Positions 20,450 to 29,116 of a stretch of 64,000 nucleotides of DNA are shown here, one piece after another. The DNA comes from Exiguobacterium sp. Helios (lineage in GTDB: Bacteria > Bacillota > Bacilli > Exiguobacteriales > Exiguobacteriaceae). The notes under the pieces were generated by a model. That model was not told where the DNA came from. It made no database searches and saw nothing but the letters and a program-made list of their open reading frames with translations. Location: positions 459,501-523,500 of the forward strand of contig NZ_CP053557.1 of NCBI RefSeq assembly GCF_014524545.1, in the 5' to 3' direction. Within the stretch, counting starts at the first letter, position 1. The number at the start of each line of letters is the position of its first letter. Position numbers and translations under genes: made by a program.

Positions 20450-22243
20450 TTAAGCTGATTTTTTCACTTTTTCCCAACGCGGTGAATTGAGCAATTCAAT
20501 CCATTTCCGCACAGCTGAAATCGTGATGACGATCGCTAAAACGCCCATCGTGACCGACAGGATCGTATTCAGAATACTGAAGCCGGCAGAGGCCGGGTTT
20601 GCATAGACATTGGCGACCATCCAGATGTCAGCGAACGTGACCGTTACGAGCAGGTAGACAAGTGGAATGAATGTCGTTAACGCATAGACTTTTTTATCGG
20701 CAATTTTCAGGATAATCGTTGTTCCGATGATCAAGCCGATGGAAGCCATCAACTGATTCGAGACACCGAATAAGGCCCAAATCGAACCGATGTCGCCGGA
20801 GAAGAGCAGGTACCCCCAGAAGAACGTTCCAAGCGCACTGGCAAAAATGGCACCCGGAATCCAGTCAACACGTTTCAATGGTTTGTAGAATTCACCGAAG
20901 AAATCTTGAATCAGGTAGCGGGCTACACGTGTTCCGGCATCGATCGCTGTCAGGATGAAGACTGCTTCGAAGAGAATGACGAATTGGAAGAAGAAGCCGG
21001 CAATTTCACGGAACCAGGGAATGGCCCGGAAGATAAACGTCATACCGACGGCCAGCGAAACAGCTCCACCAGTCCGCCCGGCGAGATCGAGACCGATTTC
21101 CCGTGACAATTCATCGAGATAGACCGTACTCATCCCGAGTGTTGCAAAGACTTCCGGTGTTGAGTTGATGGCGAAGTAATCACCGACTTCAAGGGAAGTC
21201 GCGGCAATCAAAGCCATGACAGCGACGAGACACTCAACAAGCATCGCACCGAAGGCGACCGGTTTGATATCGCTCCACCGATTGATCATCTTTGGTGTCG
21301 TTCCGGAACCGACGAAGGCGTGGAAGCCGGAAATCGCACCACAGGCAATCGTGATGGAGATGAACGGCCAGACCGGACCGGCAATGATGGGACCGCCACC
21401 GTTGACAAATTTCGTGAAAGCCGGGAAGCGGATGTCCGGGTTGATGATGAAGACACCGACGATCAAGGCCAGGAAGACACCGATTTTCATAAAGCTGGAT
21501 AAGTAATCACGCGGTGCAAGCAACAACCAGACCGGCAGTGCTGCAGCGAAGAAGGCATAAATCGGTAACGCAATCGCAAGTTGACGTGACGACAGGTCGA
21601 ACCATGTTCCGATGAACGTGTCAGTCAACTGGGGACCGAAACCAATCGCAGCAAGAATTAATAGGAAACCGACGACTGAAGCCAAGGCGAGGTTGCCGCC
21701 TTTTCGTAAGTAGATGCCGACACCCATTGCAATCGGAATGGTCGAGAAAACAGCGAATGTTCCCCATGGATTGTGCTCAAGGGCATGCAGGACGACCATT
21801 GATAAGCCGGCCATCGTGATTGTGATGATGAATAGCATCGCAAGACCGGCACAAAAACCGGCGACAGGTCCAAGCTCTTTTTTAGCGACTTCCGATAACG
21901 ACTGTCCATCTTGACGCATCGAAGCGAACAAGACGACCATATCGTGGACGGCGCCACCGATGACGGCACCAATCAAGAGCCATAACAGTCCCGGTAAGTA
22001 GCCGAACTGGGCAGCAAGTACAGGACCGACGAGCGGACCGGCAGCGGCGATTGCTGCGAAGTGGTGACCGAACGACACCCATTTGTTGGTCGGGACATAA
22101 TCTTTTCCATCCGCAAACTTATGGGCCGGTGTTTCCCGGTCCTCTTTGATTTTTAAGACTTTGACAGCCATGAATGTGCCATAAAGACGATAAACGATCA
22201 ATAAAATACAAATGACGGCAATAACAATTGGTGTAGCACTCAT
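20450..22243 (-). CDS. cstA: CstA-family carbon starvation protein, probable pyruvate transporter
   Basis: Polytopic permease of 597 residues with roughly 15-16 helices. Family motifs: PLVGPVLAAQFGYLPGLLW near residue 95, GGAVHDMVVLFASMRQDGQS, ITIACGAISGFHAFVGSGTT, and a C-terminal CstA_5TM domain starting near 370. E. coli relatives BtsT and CstA import pyruvate or peptides, and BtsT is controlled by the LytS/LytTR-type system BtsSR. The gene lies directly downstream of lytS-lytT on the same strand with a cre-like box between, so pyruvate uptake is the likely role. GAGGAGG precedes the ATG. Confidence 0.9.
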   Translation of the reverse strand: MSATPIVIAVICILLIVYRLYGTFMAVKVLKIKEDRETPAHKFADGKDYVPTNKWVSFGHHFAAIAAAGPLVGPVLAAQFGYLPGLLWLLIGAVIGGAVHDMVVLFASMRQDGQSLSEVAKKELGPVAGFCAGLAMLFIITITMAGLSMVVLHALEHNPWGTFAVFSTIPIAMGVGIYLRKGGNLALASVVGFLLILAAIGFGPQLTDTFIGTWFDLSSRQLAIALPIYAFFAAALPVWLLLAPRDYLSSFMKIGVFLALIVGVFIINPDIRFPAFTKFVNGGGPIIAGPVWPFISITIACGAISGFHAFVGSGTTPKMINRWSDIKPVAFGAMLVECLVAVMALIAATSLEVGDYFAINSTPEVFATLGMSTVYLDELSREIGLDLAGRTGGAVSLAVGMTFIFRAIPWFREIAGFFFQFVILFEAVFILTAIDAGTRVARYLIQDFFGEFYKPLKRVDWIPGAIFASALGTFFWGYLLFSGDIGSIWALFGVSNQLMASIGLIIGTTIILKIADKKVYALTTFIPLVYLLVTVTFADIWMVANVYANPASAGFSILNTILSVTMGVLAIVITISAVRKWIELLNSPRWEKVKKSA

Positions 22244-22288
22244 GTATGAACCTCCTCATAAACTGGTATGAGAAAAGTGTACTTGATT

Positions 22289-22302
22289 TGGAAGCGCTTT
22301 CT
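22289..22302. promoter_or_regulatory. cre-like site upstream of cstA
   Basis: TGGAAGCGCTTTCT matches the cre consensus TGWAARCGYTWNCW at 13 of 14 positions and is nearly palindromic; 46 bases before the cstA start. Confidence 0.6.
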
Positions 22303-22378
22303 TTCGTTAAGCGGATGAACCGTTCGTTTTGACCGATGACATGTCGAAAAAGAAGGATGAACGGAAAAAAGAAAACCC

Positions 22379-23074
22379 TCAGATACCGAGAGCTTCCTTC
22401 AAGACTTTGACATACGTCCGACTGACAGGTACATCAATCTGTTGGATCTTGATCGTATAGGCACCATTGAACCAGGGTTCGATCGCTTCGATGGCAGCCA
22501 GGTTGACGAGATAGGAGCGGTGGACCCGCAGAAAACGGTGATCCGATAATTTTCGTTCAAGTTCCTGTAACGTATCATTTGACGGATAGGATTCGGAACG
22601 GGTCACGATTTTTGTTTTTCCGCTTTCAGCGACGATATAGTCGACATCCTGCGGGGAAAGCAATTTTAACTGCTCTCCGGATTCGACGGCCAATCGTTCG
22701 ATCCGCGGTGTTTTCAGCGCCGGTTTTCGCATGATTTTTTCAATCGCCCGAATAATCCGTGACGGATCATACGGTTTTAAGATGTAATCGTAAGCGTTCA
22801 GTTCGAACGCTTCGAGGGCATGGGCATCATAAGCCGTCACAAATAAAATCGCCGGCGGATGCGGCATCGATTGCAAACGTTTGGCGACGTCAAGCCCGCT
22901 CCCGTCAATCAGTTCGATATCTAAAAACACGAGATCCGGTTGCAACGTCCGAACGAGTTGTTCAGCCTCACCGACGTGTCCTGTCTCAGCGATGACTTCG
23001 AGTCCGGCCCGGACGACATGATACCGTAGTTCATCGCGGGCAAGTGGTTCATCTTCAATTAAGATCGTGCGCAT
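22379..23074 (-). CDS. LytTR-family response regulator
   Basis: 231 residues. Receiver domain 1-115 with IEDEP acidic pocket, phosphoacceptor Asp in LVFLDIELIDGSG (about Asp52) and conserved Lys in YILKPYDPSRI. C-terminal LytTR DNA-binding domain (about 135-230) includes DVDYIVAESGKTKIVTR and HRFLRVHRSYLVNLAAI. Overlaps lytS by 20 bases, with AAAGGAGG inside the lytS 3' end. Predicted to activate the downstream cstA gene in response to LytS. Similar in design to BtsR and LytT/LytR of Gram-positives. Confidence 0.92.
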   Translation of the reverse strand: MRTILIEDEPLARDELRYHVVRAGLEVIAETGHVGEAEQLVRTLQPDLVFLDIELIDGSGLDVAKRLQSMPHPPAILFVTAYDAHALEAFELNAYDYILKPYDPSRIIRAIEKIMRKPALKTPRIERLAVESGEQLKLLSPQDVDYIVAESGKTKIVTRSESYPSNDTLQELERKLSDHRFLRVHRSYLVNLAAIEAIEPWFNGAYTIKIQQIDVPVSRTYVKVLKEALGI

Positions 23075-24821
23075 GCGGCGCCTCCTTTCCTGTTTCGATC
23101 GGCAGATGGATGGTAATGGTCGTACCTTCTCCAGGTTGACTGGTCAATCGGAAAGAACCGTTTTCGGCATACAGGCTTTTGATTCGTTCCGCAGTATTGA
23201 ACAGGGCGGTCCCGGTGCCACTCGATTCGATGACTTCCCGGCCGAGGCGTGTGAGTTGCTCCGCTTCAATCCCGCGTCCATTATCGACGACTTCCAATAC
23301 CAATTGATCGGCGGTCAACCAGGCAGTGAAACCGACATATCCGGTTTGTCCGGGACTGAACGCATGTTGGAAGGCGTTTTCGATTAACGGTTGGAGAATA
23401 AACGGAGGAACGAGTAGTTGTTCTGTGCCTTCCTCTAAATCAATATCAACGAACGGACGGCTGGGAAAACGGGCAGCTTCAAGCGAGATGTAGGCTTCGA
23501 TATGTTCCAGTTCCTTTTGCAATGGAATTTTCGTCGAGCGGGCGCCTTGCAGATTGCTGCGGAAAAAGGTCGACAGTTCCAGCAGTAATGTCCGGGCCTG
23601 TTCAACATCTGTCCGGCACGACGCATAAATCGTATTGATGGCATTAAACAAAAAGTGCGGATGAATTTGCGCTTCGAGTGCGCGGATTTCGGCATCCTTT
23701 AATAAACCGGCTTGCCGTTCCGCTTTGCCGAGAGCGAGTTGGGTCGAAAAGAGCTTCGCCAGTCCTTCGATCAATTCGACTTCGACCGCATCGAGTAATT
23801 CAGGGTGAGGATAATAAACCTTCAATGTCCCGATCGTCGTTTCACCGATCGTCAACGGCGCGATGATTCCGGCTTGTAACGGGCAGTCTGCTTTCGGACA
23901 GCCAATCTCATCCTGATCAGTGACGAGGCGGAGTTGTCCGTCTGTCAGGACATGTTCCGTCGGACGGGTCGTCCAGTGCCCGCCGGATCGATGGTGGTCA
24001 CTGCCGACGCCGATATGTGCCAAAATAACCGATTGATCGGTCAAGGAGACGGCATCGGCGCGTGTTTGTTGTAACAAGATATCGGCAACGGCTTCAGCCG
24101 TTTGGATATTTAAGCCGCGTGTCAAATACGGTAAGGTCAAATCCGCAATATGCAGGGAGCGTTCCGCTTCACGGGCCCGGACATGCTCTTCTTCCCGCGT
24201 TGCGAGACGGATGATTGATAAGAACAGCCATACTCCAAGGACATTGACGACGGTCATCGGAAGAAAGATGAACTGGACCAGTTCGAGGGCGGCTGGAAAC
24301 GGATCGGACAACAGAAGAATTAAAGACATTTCGAAAACCATTAAAAAGCCGGTCAGACAAATCGGTAATAACGCTTGGCTGCCGAGACGATCGCGCCAGT
24401 AAGGACGGAGTAAGCCGCTGACACCTCCTGCGACGACAGTCGATAAAGCACAAGCAAAGGCGGTAAAACCACCGAGTGTATAACGATGAACACCGACGAG
24501 CAGACCGGTGATCGTGCCGCCGAGTGGACCGGCGAGCAATCCACTGATGACGACAATCATCGTCCGTGTATTCGCAATAGCCGATGTACCATCGACCTGT
24601 TCGAGCCAGGTGTGCGGTAAAAACTTGGCCAAATCGACTTTGACACCGGTGTAGTTACTCAAAATCCCGTATGTGGCGAAAAACAGAATCAACAACCCAA
24701 ACTGCCAGCCGGCTTCAGGCTGTTTCAGTAAACGCCTTGTCGGTCCCCACTGGGCGAGGATGAACGCTAAAATGATCATGATTCCGAGTCGTTCCAGTAA
24801 AAAGGGTATGAGTTCAAACAT
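23055..24821 (-). CDS. LytS-family sensor histidine kinase
   Basis: 588 residues. Six N-terminal membrane helices forming a 5TM-5TMR-LYT domain (about 1-200): GILSNYTGVKVDLAKFLPH and VISGLLAGPLGGTITGLLVG. A GAF-like domain (about 235-355) precedes the kinase core: phosphorylatable His in EAQIHPHFLFNAINTI near residue 385, then the ATP-binding N-box LIENAFQHAFSPG and G-boxes VDNGRGI and SGTGTALFNTAERI. First gene of the lytS-lytT-cstA cluster. A near-perfect cre site lies just upstream. In E. coli and B. subtilis, kinases of this type respond to extracellular pyruvate. Confidence 0.93.
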   Translation of the reverse strand: MFELIPFLLERLGIMIILAFILAQWGPTRRLLKQPEAGWQFGLLILFFATYGILSNYTGVKVDLAKFLPHTWLEQVDGTSAIANTRTMIVVISGLLAGPLGGTITGLLVGVHRYTLGGFTAFACALSTVVAGGVSGLLRPYWRDRLGSQALLPICLTGFLMVFEMSLILLLSDPFPAALELVQFIFLPMTVVNVLGVWLFLSIIRLATREEEHVRAREAERSLHIADLTLPYLTRGLNIQTAEAVADILLQQTRADAVSLTDQSVILAHIGVGSDHHRSGGHWTTRPTEHVLTDGQLRLVTDQDEIGCPKADCPLQAGIIAPLTIGETTIGTLKVYYPHPELLDAVEVELIEGLAKLFSTQLALGKAERQAGLLKDAEIRALEAQIHPHFLFNAINTIYASCRTDVEQARTLLLELSTFFRSNLQGARSTKIPLQKELEHIEAYISLEAARFPSRPFVDIDLEEGTEQLLVPPFILQPLIENAFQHAFSPGQTGYVGFTAWLTADQLVLEVVDNGRGIEAEQLTRLGREVIESSGTGTALFNTAERIKSLYAENGSFRLTSQPGEGTTITIHLPIETGKEAPHAHDLN

Positions 24822-24844
24822 GACATCCCTCCATTCGTCCTAAG

Positions 24845-24858
24845 TGTAAACGTTACCG
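24845..24858. promoter_or_regulatory. cre-like site upstream of lytS
   Basis: TGTAAACGTTACCG matches the cre consensus except the last base; 24 bases before the lytS start codon, so binding by CcpA would interfere with transcription. Confidence 0.55.
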
Positions 24859-24878
24859 AAAAGGAGGACAACGAAAAA

Positions 24879-24912
24879 AAACTCCAACCGATCCGAGGAT
24901 TGGTTGGAGTTT
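24879..24912 (-). terminator. Terminator of folE2 region
   Basis: AAACTCCAACC (24879-24889) with GGTTGGAGTTT (24902-24912); seven T follow on the minus strand. Confidence 0.85.
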
Positions 24913-24921
24913 CCTTATAGA

Positions 24922-25827
24922 TTACTGTGCATCTTTATCAAAGGTGATGCGTGCAATCGCATCATGCTGGTGAATCGTTTCTTCGTTGCGGCATTCGACG
25001 AAGAACGACGCGATGGCATCCATTTCGTAAAGATCAGCGGCGATTAGGCGCACCATATCTTCGACAAAACGTGGGTTTTCATAGGCCATCTCTGTGACAC
25101 GTTTTTCATCCGGACGTTTCAGGACCGGGTGCAGAGGTGCCGATGCATTTGATTCTGCTGCATCAAGAAGTTCTTGTTTCCAGTTAAAATCATCCGCTTC
25201 ATCGCGTAATGAAGCTTCCATTGTCACATAACCACGTTGGTTATGCGCGCTGTATTCGCTGATTTCCTTTGAACATGGGCAAAGTGTCGTGACGTTAATC
25301 GTCAGACCGACAGACAAGGTCGCTTCGTTTGTTTCTGTGTCGACGCTGACTGTTTGCCAGACTTCGGCATTCATCAATCCGCCGAGTCCTGTTGCAGGCG
25401 CTTTACGTGTGAAGAACCATGGGTAACGGATGGTCAATTGTCCTTCGGTCTGTTCCATCCGCTCAGCAAGTTCACGTGCGAATTGGATGAGGGATTCATT
25501 CGTGATGACCCACCCCTCGTTATGGTACTGATCAAGTTGTTCCGTCAAACGGCTCATGTTGATCCCTTTACGGTCTTGAACAAGCGAAGTAGACAGTTCG
25601 AATGTCGCGACAGTTGCTTGTGTCGATTCGCCGTCTTGGATGACGACAGGATGTTTGACGTTTGAAATTCCTACAGCATCGAGTGCGAATAGGAAATTCT
25701 TCGGTGTATTTTGCAAGTCGATCATTTTATCTTTTTCAGTCGGCTTTGTCCCTTTAATAGGAGGAACAGAACCAAACAGCTTGTGGCGCTCTTCTTTGGT
25801 TGGCAGTGTAACCGGGTAGGTAGACAT
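24922..25827 (-). CDS. folE2: GTP cyclohydrolase FolE2 (type IB)
   Basis: Metal-dependent conversion of GTP to 7,8-dihydroneopterin triphosphate, the first step of folate (and queuosine) synthesis. 301 residues. Family motifs: RKGINMSRLTEQL, the Cys-containing metal-site loop TLCPCSKEISEYSAHNQRG near residue 180, and NPRFVEDMVR with VECRNEETIHQHDA at the C-terminus. In Bacillus, FolE2 is a Zur-controlled zinc-sparing isozyme of FolE; I looked for an inverted-repeat Zur box upstream and did not find a good one. Confidence 0.93.
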   Translation of the reverse strand: MSTYPVTLPTKEERHKLFGSVPPIKGTKPTEKDKMIDLQNTPKNFLFALDAVGISNVKHPVVIQDGESTQATVATFELSTSLVQDRKGINMSRLTEQLDQYHNEGWVITNESLIQFARELAERMEQTEGQLTIRYPWFFTRKAPATGLGGLMNAEVWQTVSVDTETNEATLSVGLTINVTTLCPCSKEISEYSAHNQRGYVTMEASLRDEADDFNWKQELLDAAESNASAPLHPVLKRPDEKRVTEMAYENPRFVEDMVRLIAADLYEMDAIASFFVECRNEETIHQHDAIARITFDKDAQ

Positions 25828-26139
25828 TCATATCGGCCCCTTTGTCCTTTTGTAGTAATGCAAGTAGTAATAACATGACAGGAATGCTAGAGACGAGCAA
25901 GTCTGATGATTCCGTGAATGTGTTGTCGCGACGTATCGTTGCTATGAATTTTATCACGAACCTTCCTAAAAACAAAACTTACAAGGCTCGGAAGAAACAG
26001 TTTGCTTATTTTCAGGTATAACTTGCTTGCAATCGGGTATATTATCCTATAGTATATGTTCATATGAACGCATAAACGATGTGTCTAATGAAAACTTGAT
26101 TTTCAATTTAAAATCATAACTTAGGAAGGAATGAAGTAG
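25828..26139. other. Divergent intergenic region folE2-terC
   Basis: 312 AT-rich bases. Near the terC side: TATAGT (26050-26055) and a perfect 12-bp palindrome GTTCATATGAAC (26058-26069) just downstream, a candidate operator. No yybP-ykoY manganese riboswitch core was found, although such elements often precede TerC genes. Confidence 0.4.
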
Positions 26140-26997
26140 ATGGATTGGCAGTTAGTACTTCAATATGCCTGGGTTGTCCTCGTCTTAATCGCGTTAGAAG
26201 GACTCCTTTCGGCAGATAACGCACTTGTCTTGGCCGTCATGGTAAAACATTTACCGGGCGAGCAGCAGAAAAAGGCTTTATTTTATGGATTAGCAGGAGC
26301 ATTCGTTCTTCGATTTGCAGCATTGTTCGCAATCTCATTCCTCGTCGATATTTGGCAGATCCAAGCACTTGGTGCCGCCTACCTGTTAATCATGGGACTC
26401 CGGCATATTTATAAGACGATCAAAGCCCGGCGAATCGGTGAGAATCATGGGGCGGAAAATGAACTCGACGCAGAACCGAAATCAGATGAGCCGGTTTCTA
26501 AAGCCGAGTTCTGGAAAACAGTCGCGAAGATTGAATTCGCCGACCTCGCGTTTGCCGTCGATTCAATTTTGGCAGCCGTCGCACTTGCCGTTGCGCTCCC
26601 GAACTGGGGAACAGGTGAAATTGGTGGCTTGAACACCGGTCACTTCGTCGTCATTTTGACAGGTGGACTGATGGGTGTCGTCCTGATGCGTTTTGCAGCC
26701 CGCGTCTTCGTTAAGTTACTGGGGGAACGTCCGGGTCTTGAAACAGCAGCATTCGCCATCGTTGCCTGGGTCGGTGTAAAACTTGCGGTCCTCGCACTCG
26801 AACACCCTAAATACCATGCATCAATCGAAGGTACGATTTTCGAAGCATGGAAACTTCCGGAAGGATTCGCCCACAGCACACCGTGGCAAATCTTCTTCTG
26901 GACAGTCATGGTCGGTCTCGCACTCTGGGGTTGGTTCTCTTCTCCGAAGACGAAATCAAATCCGGATGCTGAAAAGAAAGTCGAAAAAAATCTGTAA
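26140..26997 (+). CDS. TerC-family integral membrane protein (paralogue 1)
   Basis: 285 residues, about nine helices. TerC signatures: LIALEGLLSADNALVLAVM with the acidic Asp pair in TM1, KIEFADLAFAVDSILAAVAL in TM5. Bacillus homologues (YkoY, YceF, YjbE) help metallate secreted enzymes or efflux Mn2+. A charged cytoplasmic loop lies at residues 90-125 (AENELDAEPKSDEPVSK). GAAGGAATG precedes the ATG. The next gene is a shorter paralogue, so tandem duplication is likely. Confidence 0.9.
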   Translation: MDWQLVLQYAWVVLVLIALEGLLSADNALVLAVMVKHLPGEQQKKALFYGLAGAFVLRFAALFAISFLVDIWQIQALGAAYLLIMGLRHIYKTIKARRIGENHGAENELDAEPKSDEPVSKAEFWKTVAKIEFADLAFAVDSILAAVALAVALPNWGTGEIGGLNTGHFVVILTGGLMGVVLMRFAARVFVKLLGERPGLETAAFAIVAWVGVKLAVLALEHPKYHASIEGTIFEAWKLPEGFAHSTPWQIFFWTVMVGLALWGWFSSPKTKSNPDAEKKVEKNL

Positions 26998-27006
26998 TTT
27001 CAATTA

Positions 27007-27034
27007 GGCTCTCCTTCAAGGGGAGTCTTTTTTT
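27007..27034 (+). terminator. Terminator after terC paralogue 1
   Basis: 8-bp stem GGCTCTCC/GGGGAGTC with two wobble pairs, 5-base loop, seven T. Confidence 0.75.
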
Positions 27035-27150
27035 GTCTACTAATCCGGAAGAGCAGATAAAAAGAACCGTCAGATTTAAGTCTTGAGTCTTTTGCTTTTA
27101 GGTAAGCGGCCTTATAATAAACTTACTGAACAAAAAGGGGATTCGTTTTT

Positions 27151-27906
27151 ATGGATATTGGATTAATTACACAGTATGCGACGGTTGGGCTTGTTTTAAT
27201 CATTTTACAAGGTCTGCTGTCAGCTGATAACGCCATGGTCATGGCTGTTCTCGTGCGTCCGTTGCCGGACGATCAACGAAAAAAGGCATTGTTTTATGGA
27301 TTGATCGGAGCACTTGTTTTACGCTTCGTTGCGATTTTCTTCGCGTCTTACCTGGCGACGATTTGGGAGCTTCAGGCACTCGGCGCCATTTATTTGTTCT
27401 ATGTTGCCTTCAAAGGGATTATCGAAGCACGTTCAAACAAACATCAGGTTCCCGATGCAATGGCGTCACAAAAAGCGTCGCCGAACTTTTGGTGGACGGT
27501 TGTCAAAGTCGAGTTCTCGGATTTAGCGTTCGCGGTCGACTCGACGCTCGCAGCTGTTGCGATGGCGACGACGTTACCAATGATCGGCGGAACAATCGGC
27601 GGCTTGAACACAGGACAATTCTGGGTTGTCTTCTTCAGCGGAATCATTGGACTTGTCATCATGCGTTACTTCGCCAGCTGGTTTGTCGTCTTATTACAAA
27701 AACGGCCGGGAATCGAAGAAGCTGCCTTTTGGCTCGTTGCGTGGGTCGGGGTCAAGCTTGTCGTCATGACACTGGCGCATCCGTCGATTCATGTCTTACC
27801 GCATGAATTCCCGGAAAGCACGCTTTGGCAATCGATTTTCTGGATTGTACTCGTCTTGATTTTAGTGTTAGGTTGGTTTAGAAGTGGTACGAAAACAGAC
27901 GAATAA
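27151..27906 (+). CDS. TerC-family integral membrane protein (paralogue 2)
   Basis: 251 residues. Same signatures as the preceding gene: LIILQGLLSADNAMVMAVL and KVEFSDLAFAVDSTLAAVAM, with the intracellular acidic loop shortened. Both copies keep the Asp residues thought to bind metal, so both should be functional. It has its own terminator and an AAAAAGGGG ribosome site; the two genes are probably separate transcripts because a terminator lies between them. Confidence 0.9.
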   Translation: MDIGLITQYATVGLVLIILQGLLSADNAMVMAVLVRPLPDDQRKKALFYGLIGALVLRFVAIFFASYLATIWELQALGAIYLFYVAFKGIIEARSNKHQVPDAMASQKASPNFWWTVVKVEFSDLAFAVDSTLAAVAMATTLPMIGGTIGGLNTGQFWVVFFSGIIGLVIMRYFASWFVVLLQKRPGIEEAAFWLVAWVGVKLVVMTLAHPSIHVLPHEFPESTLWQSIFWIVLVLILVLGWFRSGTKTDE

Positions 27907-27914
27907 TAATTAGA

Positions 27915-27949
27915 AACGGACAGGGTCATCATTCCTCTGTCCGTTTTTT
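27915..27949 (+). terminator. Terminator after terC paralogue 2
   Basis: Perfect 9-bp stem AACGGACAG/CTGTCCGTT with 13-base loop, then T-run. Confidence 0.88.
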
Positions 27950-27965
27950 ATGAGGAGAGATGACG

Positions 27966-29099
27966 ATGCAAAACGGTAATTTTATTCGCATGTTGACACG
28001 GATGCAGAATGTCCCGCGTTGGGACGAATATGCCCCTCGCTTTCCGGATAATGCGGCGAGTCACAGCTTTCGTGTCGCTTTATTCAGTTTGATGGCGAGT
28101 TATATTGAAGAAGAGGTAGCAGATACTAAATACGATCGATTGACGTTGCTTGGAAAATCCTTGTTCCACGATATGAACGAGGTCATCACGGGACCGATTA
28201 AACACCGGACAAAAAAAGAACCGACGTTGCATGCCCACATCCAGGCGATGGAGCGCCAGGCGAGTGAAAAACTCGTTGCGTTGCTGTCGAAGTCCCTTCA
28301 ACCGGATTTCACGAATTATCTGGTGTTTGCAGAAGATGACTCAACAGAAGGAAAGCTGGTCGAAGCAATCGACACGTTTGATGCGATGCTGTTTGCGAAA
28401 CGGGAAGCAGAAGTGACGGGATCGACGTTTTTCCTCGACAAGGCGAATGAACTCAAAGAGGCACTATCGGTTCATCCGTTGTTTTCAATTCGGACGTTGA
28501 CGGAGTCAGTTTGGGCAGAGGATGACATGTCACGTTTCATTGACAACGTCTTGATGATGGATACGATTCGGCGCTGGAAAGGACGATTCAATACGATTGA
28601 CGACAATGATGCGACACATGCGTTCCGTGCGGCATCACTCGGTTTGTTCAACGGATTGATTGAGTCCAAAAAATACGGTGTGAAGATCAATACGGCAGAA
28701 GTCGTTTCGCGTCTGTTGTGTCATGACCTGGTCGAAGGGACAACAGGCGATGTCCTCGGACCTGTCAAACATGCGACCCCGGTCACGGCAGCAGCTTTTG
28801 AAGCGTATGAACGGACGGAAGGCGAAGCGTTGATCAATTTGTTGCCGTCCTCGATGCGAAAGGAATTTCACCGGTTCGTCGTCGAAGCAAAAGATGATAC
28901 GTACGAAGGACAGATGGTTGATGTCGTCGATAAGCTCGATGCGTTGATCAAGATGAACATGGAACGAAAATTGAATGGTGTGGAATATGAGACCGGTTAC
29001 CGGGCCCAGTTGAAGAAAGTCCAAACGGCCTATGAAAATCCATCCGTCGTCTTCTTTTTAGCTTATGTCTTACACGATTTAGACTACGTGACATCTTAA
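27966..29099 (+). CDS. Tandem-HD protein, two YfbR-like 5'-nucleotidase domains
   Basis: 377 residues made of two repeated HD domains. Copy 1: NAASHSFRVA (His33), LFHDMNEVITG (His68-Asp69), IDTFDAMLFAKREAE. Copy 2 (from about 190): NDATHAFRAA, LLCHDLVEGTTGDVLGPVKH, VDKLDALIKMNMERK. The order and spacing follow E. coli YfbR, a 5'-deoxynucleotidase that acts as a dimer, so one polypeptide may be a fused dimer. Copy 1 lacks the four residues containing the TGD Asp before PxKH (EVITGPIKH), so it may be inactive or structural, while copy 2 looks complete. ATG at 27966 is chosen over one six bases earlier from Shine-Dalgarno spacing. Substrate specificity is not deducible. Confidence 0.82.
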   Translation: MQNGNFIRMLTRMQNVPRWDEYAPRFPDNAASHSFRVALFSLMASYIEEEVADTKYDRLTLLGKSLFHDMNEVITGPIKHRTKKEPTLHAHIQAMERQASEKLVALLSKSLQPDFTNYLVFAEDDSTEGKLVEAIDTFDAMLFAKREAEVTGSTFFLDKANELKEALSVHPLFSIRTLTESVWAEDDMSRFIDNVLMMDTIRRWKGRFNTIDDNDATHAFRAASLGLFNGLIESKKYGVKINTAEVVSRLLCHDLVEGTTGDVLGPVKHATPVTAAAFEAYERTEGEALINLLPSSMRKEFHRFVVEAKDDTYEGQMVDVVDKLDALIKMNMERKLNGVEYETGYRAQLKKVQTAYENPSVVFFLAYVLHDLDYVTS

Positions 29100-29116
29100 T
29101 AGGAAGGAGGAAAATC

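Noticed and set aside
26058-26069. LexA-like site before terC
   Set aside because: LexA half-sites are GAAC-N4-GTTC; here the order is reversed (GTTC-N4-GAAC).
25828-27150. yybP-ykoY manganese riboswitch before either TerC gene
   Set aside because: The conserved GGGGAGUAG-type core was not found in either leader.
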